Counted from the stretch's first letter, positions 8,582 through 15,660 are shown. The stretch is 22,127 nt of DNA from CAZBBC01 sp964489835 (GCA_964489835.1 CAZBBC010000067.1:1-22127), one strand, 5' to 3'. A program made the numbers and translations. Notes: generated by a model not told the origin, from the letters alone.

Positions 8582-9193
8582 ATGTCATCGGTAAAGGGTC
8601 TCGTTTTAATGAGTCGTCTGGAATATTTAGAAGACAAATTCGGCGCAGACAAATACAGAGAGTTCCTTAAAAAGATCAGCAGTAATGAAATAAATTTTAT
8701 ACGTCAACCGGTAGATGGTTCGTTTACCTACCCGGATAGTACCCTGGCCCTGGTTGATCAAATTCTGTTGGAAGATTATCTTGGCAATGATTTAGAGGAA
8801 TTTAGAAATTTGGGCAGGTGGAGTGCGGATAACTTCATCTATCGATTTTTCAGCCTGTATGTCGAGAATTCTCAGCCTGTTGATTTTTTAGCACAATATG
8901 CCAGACTCAGAAATCACCTCATTGGTTCTGGAGAAATGGTGATAGATGTCATTGATGACACACATATTGATCTGGCGATTGACTACGGTCAGAAAATTCC
9001 AAAAAGTGTATGTTTGAGTGAGCAGGGTTTTTTAGCAGGGGCGATGGAACTTTGTGGTGCGCAAGATGTGAGAATTAATGAGTTAGTCTGTGCCAGCGAA
9101 TCTGATACATTGACCTGTAAATTTTCCATCTCTTTTACTGCGAAGGAAACAAAAACCGAAAATGGAAATTACTCGTTAGGAACCGGCCATTAA
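8582..9193 (+). CDS. V4R/H-NOX-like sensor protein resembling TIGR02265 (DUF2378)
   Basis: A soluble protein of 203 residues with no catalytic motif. The start VKGLVLMSRLEYLEDKFG, the NLGRWSADNFIYRFFSLY segment and the ending with GFLAGAMELCGA and scattered cysteines (144, 158, 170, 179) follow the pattern I recall for TIGR02265/DUF2378, best known from myxobacteria. That family has a fold related to V4R and heme-NO-binding domains. Such domains bind small ligands or mediate protein contacts. The open frame extends upstream into alaX, but the conserved VKG start and the AAAGGAG site argue for ATG 8582 (or 8609). It is the last gene of the six-gene operon and ends 22 nt from the convergent YjbQ gene. 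Ligand and partner unknown. Confidence 0.65.
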   Translation: MSSVKGLVLMSRLEYLEDKFGADKYREFLKKISSNEINFIRQPVDGSFTYPDSTLALVDQILLEDYLGNDLEEFRNLGRWSADNFIYRFFSLYVENSQPVDFLAQYARLRNHLIGSGEMVIDVIDDTHIDLAIDYGQKIPKSVCLSEQGFLAGAMELCGAQDVRINELVCASESDTLTCKFSISFTAKETKTENGNYSLGTGH

Positions 9194-9215
9194 GAATGAA
9201 TGGTTTACTATAAAA

Positions 9216-9635
9216 TTATTCACCGATTATTTTAACCAACACCCGTTTTCGCCGTCTGCCATCGAATTCTGCATAAAAAATCTGCTCCCAGGGTCCGAAA
9301 TCCAGTTTTGCTTCAGTGACTGCCACAACAACTTCACGTCCCATCACCTGTCTTTTTAAATGGGCATCGCCGTTGTCTTCGCCTGTTCTATTATGTCGGT
9401 AATGGGCAATGGGTTCATGAGGGGCCAGTCCCTCCAGCCAATCATCATAATCCTGAATCAGACCATGCTCGTCGTCATTTATGTAAACACTTGCCGTTAT
9501 ATGCATCGCGTTAACCAGACAGAAGCCCTCCTTAATATTACTTTCACGCAGACAATCCTCCACCTGAGGCGTTATATTAGTGTAATCCCGTCGATTCGGG
9601 GTGTTAAACCACAATTCCTTGCGGTATGACTTCAT
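9216..9635 (-). CDS. YjbQ-family (UPF0047) protein
   Basis: Small, highly conserved cytoplasmic protein of 139 residues, full length for the family. Signatures include MHITASVYINDDEHGL (44-59), RHNRTGEDNGDAHLKRQ (80-96), and LDFGPWEQIFYAEFDGRRRK (111-130), almost textbook for UPF0047. E. coli YjbQ shows weak thiamine-phosphate synthase activity, and the family is often annotated as secondary thiamine-phosphate synthase. The true role is unsettled. The invariant histidines fit a metal-binding enzyme. An AGGAGG ribosome site sits six bases before the start, the strongest in the window. It lies 63 nt downstream of the NagB-PIG-L gene on the same strand and may share its transcript. Confidence 0.93.
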   Translation of the reverse strand: MKSYRKELWFNTPNRRDYTNITPQVEDCLRESNIKEGFCLVNAMHITASVYINDDEHGLIQDYDDWLEGLAPHEPIAHYRHNRTGEDNGDAHLKRQVMGREVVVAVTEAKLDFGPWEQIFYAEFDGRRRKRVLVKIIGE

Positions 9636-9641
9636 GCGAAA

Positions 9642-9647
9642 CCTCCT
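9642..9647 (-). promoter_or_regulatory. Strong Shine-Dalgarno for the YjbQ-family gene
   Basis: CCTCCT on the + strand reads AGGAGG on the minus strand, six bases before the ATG at 9635-9633. It fixes the start codon. Confidence 0.75.
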
Positions 9648-9698
9648 GTAAGTTCAAGGTGTCGGTTATTCTGACAGATCCTAAGATTATTACCGTCT

Positions 9699-12053
9699 CT
9701 AACGGTTTTCTGTTGTTTTTTTGATTTCACTGGTTCGCTCAAAAAATTCATCCATTGACATTTTTTTCAGAAGTACCAGGCCTCTCGTAGACCGGGTTCT
9801 GGAATCTTCACTCTCATAAAAAAAGGCCCTTCCCAATAACGTTTTCAGCATTTGATATTGTTCCACCTGAATTTTCTGAGCCAATTCGACAAATGGCCCG
9901 TCATGTTCGTAACTGGGAAAAGAAGCTTCAGCCTGTGAAGCAAAAGAATTCATAAATGAATGTTGTGAAATAGCAAAGGTATTTAGAGTGACGGGTACAT
10001 ACATATTCGCATCGCTCAAATGAAATCTAAACCAGACATTTCGATAACCCCATACTTCTATATCGTCTTTCCCGGATTTCTCCCGGTAGATCTTCAATGC
10101 TTCTGAAATGGTTTGTAAAACCTTGTAATGCGTATCGGGTCCACTGCTTTCCGGATCCAGGGCTACGGTAACAATATCAGGATTAATTTTTTGCAGATTT
10201 TCCAGCACAGGTAAAACATCACGCTCAACCGTCGGATCTTCGGTAAAAATATCACCTTTGTAAAAACCCAATCGGGAGTGAAAAACGGAGGAACAGCTAA
10301 AACCAAAGTAGCCCCATAGTACATCTGCTTCCCATTCCCGGGTCATACCTTTTAGCTGTTGGATATACGGCAGATCCTTTTTCCCTGGATATTGGGTTTT
10401 AAAATAGTTTTCCAATTCATAAACCCGGTGATGTAAATTATCAATACTGTCTTCCTCAAATATTTCCATCAGATTGCGCATGAGGCGCCGGGCTTCTGCC
10501 TCCTCCCTTAACAGATGATAATTTCCGGCGACTCCATCCAGATATAGCCAGACATCCCGGTTTCGAGCAATAATATTTGCCGGATCAAAATAATTGTGTT
10601 CGGCCAGATGCTGAAATTCTTTCTTATTTAAAAACCATTGGAGACGATATACTAATTTAAGCATATAATTATTCGTCACCGCGTTAAAGCCACTGGTCAG
10701 GTAATTAAAATAGTGTGTATTAGATTTCTCCCGGATAAGCCGAACGATATAAGGCAGATAACCAAGCATGATGTCATCATGATGGGGTGCGGTATGCAGA
10801 ATTATTTTATTTTGAGGTATTTCAAGGGTAGAAGTAAATCTCCGCTGTAATTCTTTTTCTAATTGTAAATTTTTTTCCTTGATATTTCCATTATACCGCT
10901 CGGCAAGAATTTTACTGCTTCGAATACTATCAAAATCACTTTTTGTCAGGTTAGCAATACGCGTTCTCTTTTCTAATGCCAGATCGATCATAATCTGTTG
11001 TTCATCGACCAGTGAAATTTTCTTGCTCTCCTTAATTTTCAGAAAACGTCTTTCCGTTAATAATTTTGCCGCTCCTTTGGTCAGATAAAAAGCGGCATGT
11101 TCCAGGTCCTGCAACACCGTTGCCGGAAATTTGTTGTTTTTAGGTTTTTGAATAGCATCGAATACAATTTTCGCTTTTGCCTCCCCGGATGCGATGATAA
11201 TAGCTACTGTTGAGGGATTAAAGGTAATTGTTTCTAAACCAATCGATATTACCAGACGATTTCTGGACACCTCAATTCCACCCAGATCTGTTGCCGCTGC
11301 GGCTTGTGTTTCATAGTTCGTGGGGGTCAGCCGTGTTGTCGAATAGTGGTCTGAACCCTTAACATTGAATCCAATATGCCCGTCCGGTCCGATCCCTCCG
11401 AGGAAAAAACCGATCCCGCCAAGTTCCCTGATCTTGCGTTCATAATTGGTACAAAACTGGTCGACTGATTCTAATACTTCTTTCTGTTTAGCTTCATGGG
11501 CTGATTTTGGCTGTCTGATACGTAATCCCAGATCCACCAGATTACCCGGCCAGATAGTCTCCAATGTCTCGTTCTCAGGGATTCCTATTTCATTTGGATT
11601 TATCAATAAAGCCTTTTTAGGATCAAATCCAAAGCCTTTAATATAGAATTTATTCACATAATAATAGAAACTGTTATGCTGTTTGGTGTTAATCGGGTAA
11701 AATTCATCAATTTGGATAAACTGGAAGCTTCTCATATTCGGTTTGTGAGAGGGATCCACGCCATTTTCTTCCAGTATTTTCTGGGTGGTGGAGGTGTTCC
11801 ATTTATCCAGTAGGCGGTTCACAAATTTGATGAAATGTTCCGGTGTTTTACCTGTCGGTAAGGAAATAGACCATCCCTCGTTCTTTTGAGCCCATTCTAA
11901 AAATCGAAATGCAGCGAGTTTACCCAGATCGGGAAAATTATCGACGACGACTACCTTTATTTTTTCAGTTGTAGGATATCTTAAATCTTCACCGGAACGA
12001 GTGATGGCAATTTTTTCAACAGAAGAAGAGGAGGAATGATCTGTTTTGTTCAT
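9699..12053 (-). CDS. Glucosamine-6-phosphate deaminase-like (NagB) / PIG-L deacetylase fusion
   Basis: Two enzymes in one 784-residue chain. The N-terminal NagB-like domain (about 15-345) has LPTGKTP (65-71), QIDEFYP (114-120) and GGIGPDGHIGFN (219-230), the sugar-phosphate loop, catalytic Asp and catalytic His regions. A PIG-L/LmbE-like domain follows (about 410-690). Its metal motif reads APHHDDIMLG where the family usually has HPDD, and a later PDTHYKVL segment supplies the third His. NagB converts glucosamine-6-phosphate to fructose-6-phosphate plus ammonia; PIG-L domains remove acetyl groups from GlcNAc-type sugars. One chain could therefore deacetylate and then deaminate an amino sugar, which is inference. 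Similar fusions occur in Bacteroidota. The open frame reaches 12155, but that extension is intergenic repeat. ATG 12053 with an upstream GAGGGG is preferred. The YjbQ-family gene follows 63 nt later. Confidence 0.87.
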   Translation of the reverse strand: MNKTDHSSSSSVEKIAITRSGEDLRYPTTEKIKVVVVDNFPDLGKLAAFRFLEWAQKNEGWSISLPTGKTPEHFIKFVNRLLDKWNTSTTQKILEENGVDPSHKPNMRSFQFIQIDEFYPINTKQHNSFYYYVNKFYIKGFGFDPKKALLINPNEIGIPENETLETIWPGNLVDLGLRIRQPKSAHEAKQKEVLESVDQFCTNYERKIRELGGIGFFLGGIGPDGHIGFNVKGSDHYSTTRLTPTNYETQAAAATDLGGIEVSRNRLVISIGLETITFNPSTVAIIIASGEAKAKIVFDAIQKPKNNKFPATVLQDLEHAAFYLTKGAAKLLTERRFLKIKESKKISLVDEQQIMIDLALEKRTRIANLTKSDFDSIRSSKILAERYNGNIKEKNLQLEKELQRRFTSTLEIPQNKIILHTAPHHDDIMLGYLPYIVRLIREKSNTHYFNYLTSGFNAVTNNYMLKLVYRLQWFLNKKEFQHLAEHNYFDPANIIARNRDVWLYLDGVAGNYHLLREEAEARRLMRNLMEIFEEDSIDNLHHRVYELENYFKTQYPGKKDLPYIQQLKGMTREWEADVLWGYFGFSCSSVFHSRLGFYKGDIFTEDPTVERDVLPVLENLQKINPDIVTVALDPESSGPDTHYKVLQTISEALKIYREKSGKDDIEVWGYRNVWFRFHLSDANMYVPVTLNTFAISQHSFMNSFASQAEASFPSYEHDGPFVELAQKIQVEQYQMLKTLLGRAFFYESEDSRTRSTRGLVLLKKMSMDEFFERTSEIKKTTENR

Positions 12054-12525
12054 GAATACCCCTCGAAATTTATTTATTCGAATTCTAGTCTGACTTATTC
12101 CTAAACCACGAAGCAGATCCTTCGACCTTTTGGTCTCAGGACAGGGCCCGGACACGAAGATATTTTTGTTGAATTTAAATAAAATTATAAATGATTAAAA
12201 TTTGAGTAGGAATTCCTTTATAATTTTGTTCTAACTAATTGTTATTATTGCACCTTCGTGCTCTTCGCGATCTTCGTGGTGAATAATTCAAGTTAGATAA
12301 GCTAATTTACAAAATTATAATAAATTTATAAATAATGATGAACTAATATTTGTTTTAGTTTATGCATTTTAGGAAATTACGGCAGGTGATCCTGTCAGAC
12401 TAAAACATTGGCAAGGGATTACAAAAGGGTGCCTATGATCGCAATGCCACTCAGATTTGATTACAATGGTTTATAATAACAATATTTTAAAAATATAAAT
12501 TATTTTAACGAAGGGAAGTATTCTT
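12054..12525. other. 472-nt intergenic region holding repeats and divergent promoters
   Basis: Separates the leftward NagB-PIG-L gene from rightward lgt. The proximal part carries a composite repeat (12105-12280). The rest is very AT-rich up to about 12360, then a more mixed stretch (12370-12470) with a CAGG-TGAT-CCTG hairpin near 12384-12395 and no frame I can read through. A short palindrome, ATATTTT-A-AAAATAT (12482-12496), lies 29 nt before lgt. No gene, tRNA or known riboswitch was recognised. Confidence 0.6.
12105..12280. repeat. Composite intergenic repeat bounded by inverted ACCACGAAG
   Basis: ACCACGAAG (12105-12113) and its exact complement CTTCGTGGT (12272-12280) bound a 176-bp segment. 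The right end, read on the minus strand, is three 9-nt units: ACCACGAAG, ATCGCGAAG, AGCACGAAG, then G. The left end has ACCACGAAG, then a block 12116-12151 (beginning GATCCTTCGACC, containing CTCAGGACAGG), then ACACGAAG. The 9-nt periodicity and the inserted block resemble intergenic repeats I recall from several environmental genomes. It carries no open reading frame, so it would be a non-coding or non-autonomous element. Confidence 0.6.
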
Positions 12526-13305
12526 ATGTTTCCGGAATTATTTAAGATCGGACCAGTAACTATATACAGTTATGGATTAATGGCCGCTATCGGTTTTCTA
12601 TTAGGTGGGTACCTTCTGGAACGCGAGCTGGACCGGGTGGGGCGAAATAAAGAACTGGCAGGCTCAATTATTATTGCCGCAATTATTGGTGGTATTGTTG
12701 GATCGAAGATATACTTTATACTTGAGAATCTTTCGCTAGTAAAGGAGGATTTTTTTGGTACCGTATTTTCCGGTGCTGGTCTGGTTTGGTACGGCGGTTT
12801 GATTGGGGGATTTCTTGCAGTTGTCTGGTGGATAAAAAGAAAAGATTTACCTTTTTTGCTGGTCGCAGATTTAATGGGACCTTTGTTACTTTTAGGACAG
12901 GGTATGGGCCGGGTTGGTTGCTTTTTATCAGGTGATGGATGCTATGGTCCGCCATCAGATGTTCCGTGGGCAATGTCTTTCCCAAATGGTGTGGTACCTA
13001 CCCTGGAAAAGGTTCATCCTACGCCGCTTTACGATACAATACTGCTGGTATCTTTCTTTTTTCTGTTATGGATGCTGCGAAAGAAAAATTTCAAACCAGG
13101 GACTATATTTGGTTTGTTTGGAGTGTTTATGGGCATTGAAAGATTTTTTACTGAATTTTACCGTACAAATCCAAAAACGATTTTCGGTTTTCTTAGTCAG
13201 GCACAATTTATCAGTATTTTATTGTTTCTCGCGGGAATATCTCTGATTATCTTTGTCAATATTTTGAAAAAGGATACAAATGTCTCCGCAAGGGAAACAA
13301 ACTGA
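12526..13305 (+). CDS. lgt: Prolipoprotein diacylglyceryl transferase
   Basis: Inner-membrane enzyme that moves a diacylglyceryl group from phosphatidylglycerol to the lipobox cysteine of prolipoproteins. It has about seven hydrophobic helices, an N-terminal YSYGLMAAIGFLLG, a GLVWYGGLIGG segment (85-94) and the signature MGRVGCFLSGDGCYG (127-141) followed by VPWAMSFPNG and HPTPLYD (164-170). The Asn of the E. coli GRLGNF motif is Cys here, and the following Glu is Asp. This is, as far as I recall, a common natural variant and no sign of loss of function. It is 259 residues, normal length. AAGGGAAG lies seven bases before ATG 12526. It appears to be transcribed alone, with possible stop signals in 13334-13390. 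Confidence 0.94.
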   Translation: MFPELFKIGPVTIYSYGLMAAIGFLLGGYLLERELDRVGRNKELAGSIIIAAIIGGIVGSKIYFILENLSLVKEDFFGTVFSGAGLVWYGGLIGGFLAVVWWIKRKDLPFLLVADLMGPLLLLGQGMGRVGCFLSGDGCYGPPSDVPWAMSFPNGVVPTLEKVHPTPLYDTILLVSFFFLLWMLRKKNFKPGTIFGLFGVFMGIERFFTEFYRTNPKTIFGFLSQAQFISILLFLAGISLIIFVNILKKDTNVSARETN

Positions 13306-13333
13306 CATAGTATTTACTTCCCTGGTGTTTAGT

Positions 13334-13345
13334 CATCGGCCGATG
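13334..13345. repeat. Perfect 12-bp palindrome CATCGGCCGATG
   Basis: CATCGGCCGATG equals its own reverse complement and lies 29 nt past the lgt stop in otherwise AT-rich DNA. It could be a protein-binding site. It lacks a loop and a following T-run, so it is not a classical terminator. Confidence 0.5.
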
Positions 13346-13372
13346 CCCGATCAAATTGAACCTCGCCCACCT

Positions 13373-13390
13373 AAAAAAATATATTTTTTT
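13373..13390. terminator. AT palindrome, possible weak bidirectional terminator
   Basis: Seven A, TATA, seven T form a perfect 18-bp palindrome between lgt and the sigma-factor remnant. A-tract/T-tract structures sometimes end transcripts, but without a GC stem this is a weak call. Confidence 0.25.
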
Positions 13391-13440
13391 GAATAAATGG
13401 AGAATTAGGGTGTATATATCTCCCATCAGGGTATCTGTCA

Positions 13441-13605
13441 ATGGATAAAGATCAACAAGCGATAAAGGATTGTCAATTGGGCAAGACTGAAAGTTATCGT
13501 TTTCTAGTTGAGAAATATAAAAACAGGGCTTTTTATTTCACTGGGTGCCATCATTATTCTTTGTTTCAGCGGTTGGGAACTGCTAAATGCGCTCATCGCA
13601 GATGA
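13441..13605 (+). pseudogene. 5' remnant of an ECF sigma factor gene
   Basis: The frame opening at ATG 13441 encodes MDKDQQAIKDCQLGKTESY, then RFLVEKYKNRAFYF. This matches the start of region 2 of extracytoplasmic-function sigma factors (acidic start, G-x-x-E, LVxKY...RA). After about codon 32 the similarity stops. The next codons (TGCHHYS onward) read nonsense to a TGA at 13603-13605, giving 54 codons where about 170-200 are expected. The rest of region 2 and all of region 4 are absent from the window. The DNA from about 13520 is shared, in another frame, with the small membrane-protein gene, so the join looks like a deletion or recombination breakpoint. An assembly join could look the same. 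Confidence 0.6.
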
Positions 13606-13735
13606 AAAGGTCCATCCCTTGTTAAAAAGTGGAATATTTATTTTGATGGTCGGGGCGGTAATCCTGGCCATATCAATACTTCGTGAAAAGATCATGGTAC
13701 GACATGTAGATAAATATCGGGAGATTGAAAGATGA
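13508..13735 (+). CDS. Small two-helix membrane protein, start unusual
   Basis: About 75 residues with two hydrophobic helices (roughly 8-26 and 40-58) and a charged tail ending REKIMVRHVDKYREIER. I do not recognise a named family, but short proteins of this shape often precede YbjQ-family genes. The only upstream in-frame start is TTG 13508, right after an in-frame TAG, with no ribosome site and inside the sigma-factor remnant. The original start may have been lost in the rearrangement. Its stop overlaps the ATG of the next gene (ATGA at 13732-13735), so the pair is translationally coupled. It is probably real because its second helix and tail are intact, but expression is uncertain. Confidence 0.55.
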   Translation: MRNIKTGLFISLGAIIILCFSGWELLNALIADEKVHPLLKSGIFILMVGAVILAISILREKIMVRHVDKYREIER

Positions 13736-14049
13736 TAATGGTAACAACTCAGGACATTCAGGGCAAAAAAGTATTAAAAACCATTGGATTAGTGAGGGGA
13801 AATACCATCCGTGCCCGCAATATTGGGAGGGATATTGTGGCCCTTTTAAAAAATCTGATGGGTGGCGAAATTGAAGAATACACCAAGCTTTTAGCCCAAT
13901 CGCGTGAACAGGCGCTTGATCGGATGGTCGAATCTGCGGATATCCTGGGCGCTAATGCCATCGTCGGTATCAGATTCAGCACGTCGTATATTATGGCAAG
14001 TGCTGCTGAAATTATGGTGTATGGAACAGCTATTGTCGTTGAAGAATAA
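13732..14049 (+). CDS. YbjQ-family (UPF0145) putative heavy-metal-binding protein
   Basis: Compact 105-residue cytoplasmic protein, full length for UPF0145/YbjQ. Characteristic segments are VLKTIGLVRGNTIRARNIG (14-32), LMGGEIEEYTKLL (42-54), ALDRMVESADILGANAIVG (61-79) and an ending AAEIMVYGTAIVV. The family is annotated as heavy-metal binding, though its physiological job is not known. There are no cysteines here, so any metal site would use other ligands. It overlaps the preceding membrane-protein gene by 4 nt, which suggests the two act together. It is followed by the control region of the PAS-AAA+ regulator. Confidence 0.88.
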   Translation: MIMVTTQDIQGKKVLKTIGLVRGNTIRARNIGRDIVALLKNLMGGEIEEYTKLLAQSREQALDRMVESADILGANAIVGIRFSTSYIMASAAEIMVYGTAIVVEE

Positions 14050-14122
14050 TATCCCTACATACCGGTTTCTATTAATTACCTGCCTTGAATGGCCCGTCAT
14101 ATGAACCTGTTTCTATGATTTC

Positions 14123-14193
14123 GGTTCAAATTCGGTTTGATTTGTTCAAAAAATCACATTATATTTGAAACAAATCATTTCAACTGTTTCAAA
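14123..14193. promoter_or_regulatory. Cluster of TTTGAAACA / TGTTTCAAA half-sites
   Basis: A perfect 9-bp inverted pair, TTTGAAACA (14164-14172) and TGTTTCAAA (14185-14193), ends 17 nt before the probable start of the regulator. Related half-sites GGTTCAAA (14123-14130), GGTTTGA (14134-14140) and TGTTCAAA (14143-14150) lie upstream. Spacing of the TTCAAA/TTTGAA cores is about 20, 19 and 24 nt, near two helical turns, as expected for a cooperative operator or upstream activating sequence. Which protein binds is unknown; autoregulation by the downstream gene is one option. Confidence 0.45.
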
Positions 14194-14210
14194 TAATGGA
14201 GATGAAACAC

Positions 14211-15533
14211 ATGGAGGTACCATACGATTTTACACAGGATATTCTGGATTCTCTCGCGGAAGGTATTTATACTGTAAACAAGGATTTTCGAATAAACAGT
14301 TTTAACCGGGCAGCGGAGCGTATCACCGGTTATCGGCGAGAAGATGTTCTGGGTAAATTCTGTAAAAATATCTTAAGCTCGGATCGTTGTGTCAAAGATT
14401 GTCCTATTGCCAGGGTTTTAGAGAATGGGGAAAATCTTCATGATGTGGAAAATACATTAATTACCCGCAACGGTAAAGAAATTCCGATTAAGATGAATGC
14501 TGCCGTGTTTAAAAATGGTAAATCAGCACCGATTGGTGGCGTTATTTCTTTTAGGGATATGTCATATCTCGAAAATGTCCAGAGCGCTTTACTGAAACAG
14601 AGTCAATTTCATGGAATCATTGGTCAAAGTAAAGTCATGCGAGAAATCTATACACTGATTCGTGAGATTGCCAACACGAATTCCAGTATATTGCTCACCG
14701 GTGAATCAGGAACCGGCAAAGAAATGATCGCAAATGCCATTCAGGCAGAGAGTAGCCGGGTGGATAAACCTTATATTAAAGTAAACTGCTCTGTATTCCC
14801 TCCACAGCTATTATCCAGTGAATTATTTGGACATGTTCGCGGTGCTTTTACGGATGCCCGGACAAACCGGGTCGGCCGATTTGAGATGGCCGATAGTGGT
14901 ACCGTGTTTCTTGATGAGATTGCAGAAATTCCGCTTCAGATGCAATTGCAGCTCTTGAGGGTCTTACAGGAAGGGAATTTTGAGCGTGTTGGTGAATCGA
15001 TTACTCGAAAAGTTGATGTACGTGTGATAGCCGCTACTAATATAAACATTGAAGAAGCAATAAAGGAAGGAACGTTTCGTGAAGATTTATATTATCGGTT
15101 GAATGTGATTCCAATGGAAGTTCCACCATTGAGGAGTCGAAGAGATGATATCCCTTATCTTGTACGTCATTTCATTAATAAATTTTCAATGACTTCCAGT
15201 AAAAAGATCACTGATATAGATGACGAAGCGATGGAGTTACTGATGGCCTATTCCTGGCCGGGAAATATCCGTGAGCTCGAGAATGCCATAGAATATTCAT
15301 TTGCCCGTTCCACAACCTCGATTATTCATCTGTCAAAATTACCGCCGACTATTAAAAGACAAAGAGACGGTCTTGATCAGGTGATCTCTCCGATTACCGG
15401 GCAAACACAAAAGAATGAACTGGTCCGACTTTTGGAAGAGTATCATTGGAATAAATCTGTTGTTGCTAAAAAACTGGGTATCGGCCGTACGACACTGTGG
15501 CGAAAGATGAAGGCGATGGGATTAAATGAATAG
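14211..15533 (+). CDS. PAS-AAA+-Fis sigma-54-dependent transcriptional activator
   Basis: Bacterial enhancer-binding protein of the NtrC class with a PAS sensor in place of a receiver. Numbered from this start: PAS at about 5-115; AAA+ at about 134-370 with Walker A GESGTGKE (164-171), Walker B GTVFLDEI and arginine-finger region REDLYYRLNVIP; C-terminal Fis-type HTH with VVAKKLGIGRTTLWRKMKAMG. The loop that contacts sigma-54 reads GAFTDA, not GAFTGA (211-216). The PAS holds C51, C60 and C64 in a CxnCxxxCP pattern, which could sense redox state or bind a cofactor. No response-regulator domain or partner kinase is nearby. ATG 14211 is chosen because GGAG lies nine bases upstream; ATG 14196 and 14202 are also in frame. 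Preceded by an operator-like cluster. No -24/-12 promoter was found in the window. Confidence 0.92.
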   Translation: MEVPYDFTQDILDSLAEGIYTVNKDFRINSFNRAAERITGYRREDVLGKFCKNILSSDRCVKDCPIARVLENGENLHDVENTLITRNGKEIPIKMNAAVFKNGKSAPIGGVISFRDMSYLENVQSALLKQSQFHGIIGQSKVMREIYTLIREIANTNSSILLTGESGTGKEMIANAIQAESSRVDKPYIKVNCSVFPPQLLSSELFGHVRGAFTDARTNRVGRFEMADSGTVFLDEIAEIPLQMQLQLLRVLQEGNFERVGESITRKVDVRVIAATNINIEEAIKEGTFREDLYYRLNVIPMEVPPLRSRRDDIPYLVRHFINKFSMTSSKKITDIDDEAMELLMAYSWPGNIRELENAIEYSFARSTTSIIHLSKLPPTIKRQRDGLDQVISPITGQTQKNELVRLLEEYHWNKSVVAKKLGIGRTTLWRKMKAMGLNE

Positions 15534-15660
15534 TGGGAACCGATCTTCACCGTTGATTCTGAACCATGATGAAAAATGCCAGTAATCCCCCCGGGAATGC
15601 ACCTGACAACTCATCCGAATTAGTTTAAATCTGTTATTTTTATTTCTTTTAATTTGCTAA

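Noticed and set aside
12054..12155. Longer start for the NagB-PIG-L gene at 12155
   Set aside because: The 34 extra codons are translated from the intergenic repeat, and ATG 12053 has a ribosome site.
12365..12480. Possible riboswitch or structured leader upstream of lgt
   Set aside because: Only a short CAGG/CCTG hairpin and loose GGCA/TGCC pairing are visible. The sequence fits no riboswitch consensus I know, and lgt is not a usual target.
12365..12480. Decayed coding sequence or transposase fragment
   Set aside because: All frames are interrupted by stops within about 20 codons and no peptide segment resembles a known family.
12904..12948. Lgt Asn-to-Cys change in the GRxGN motif as evidence of inactivation
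   Set aside because: GRxGCF versions are, as I recall, common in functional Lgt proteins of other phyla; the rest of the signature is intact.
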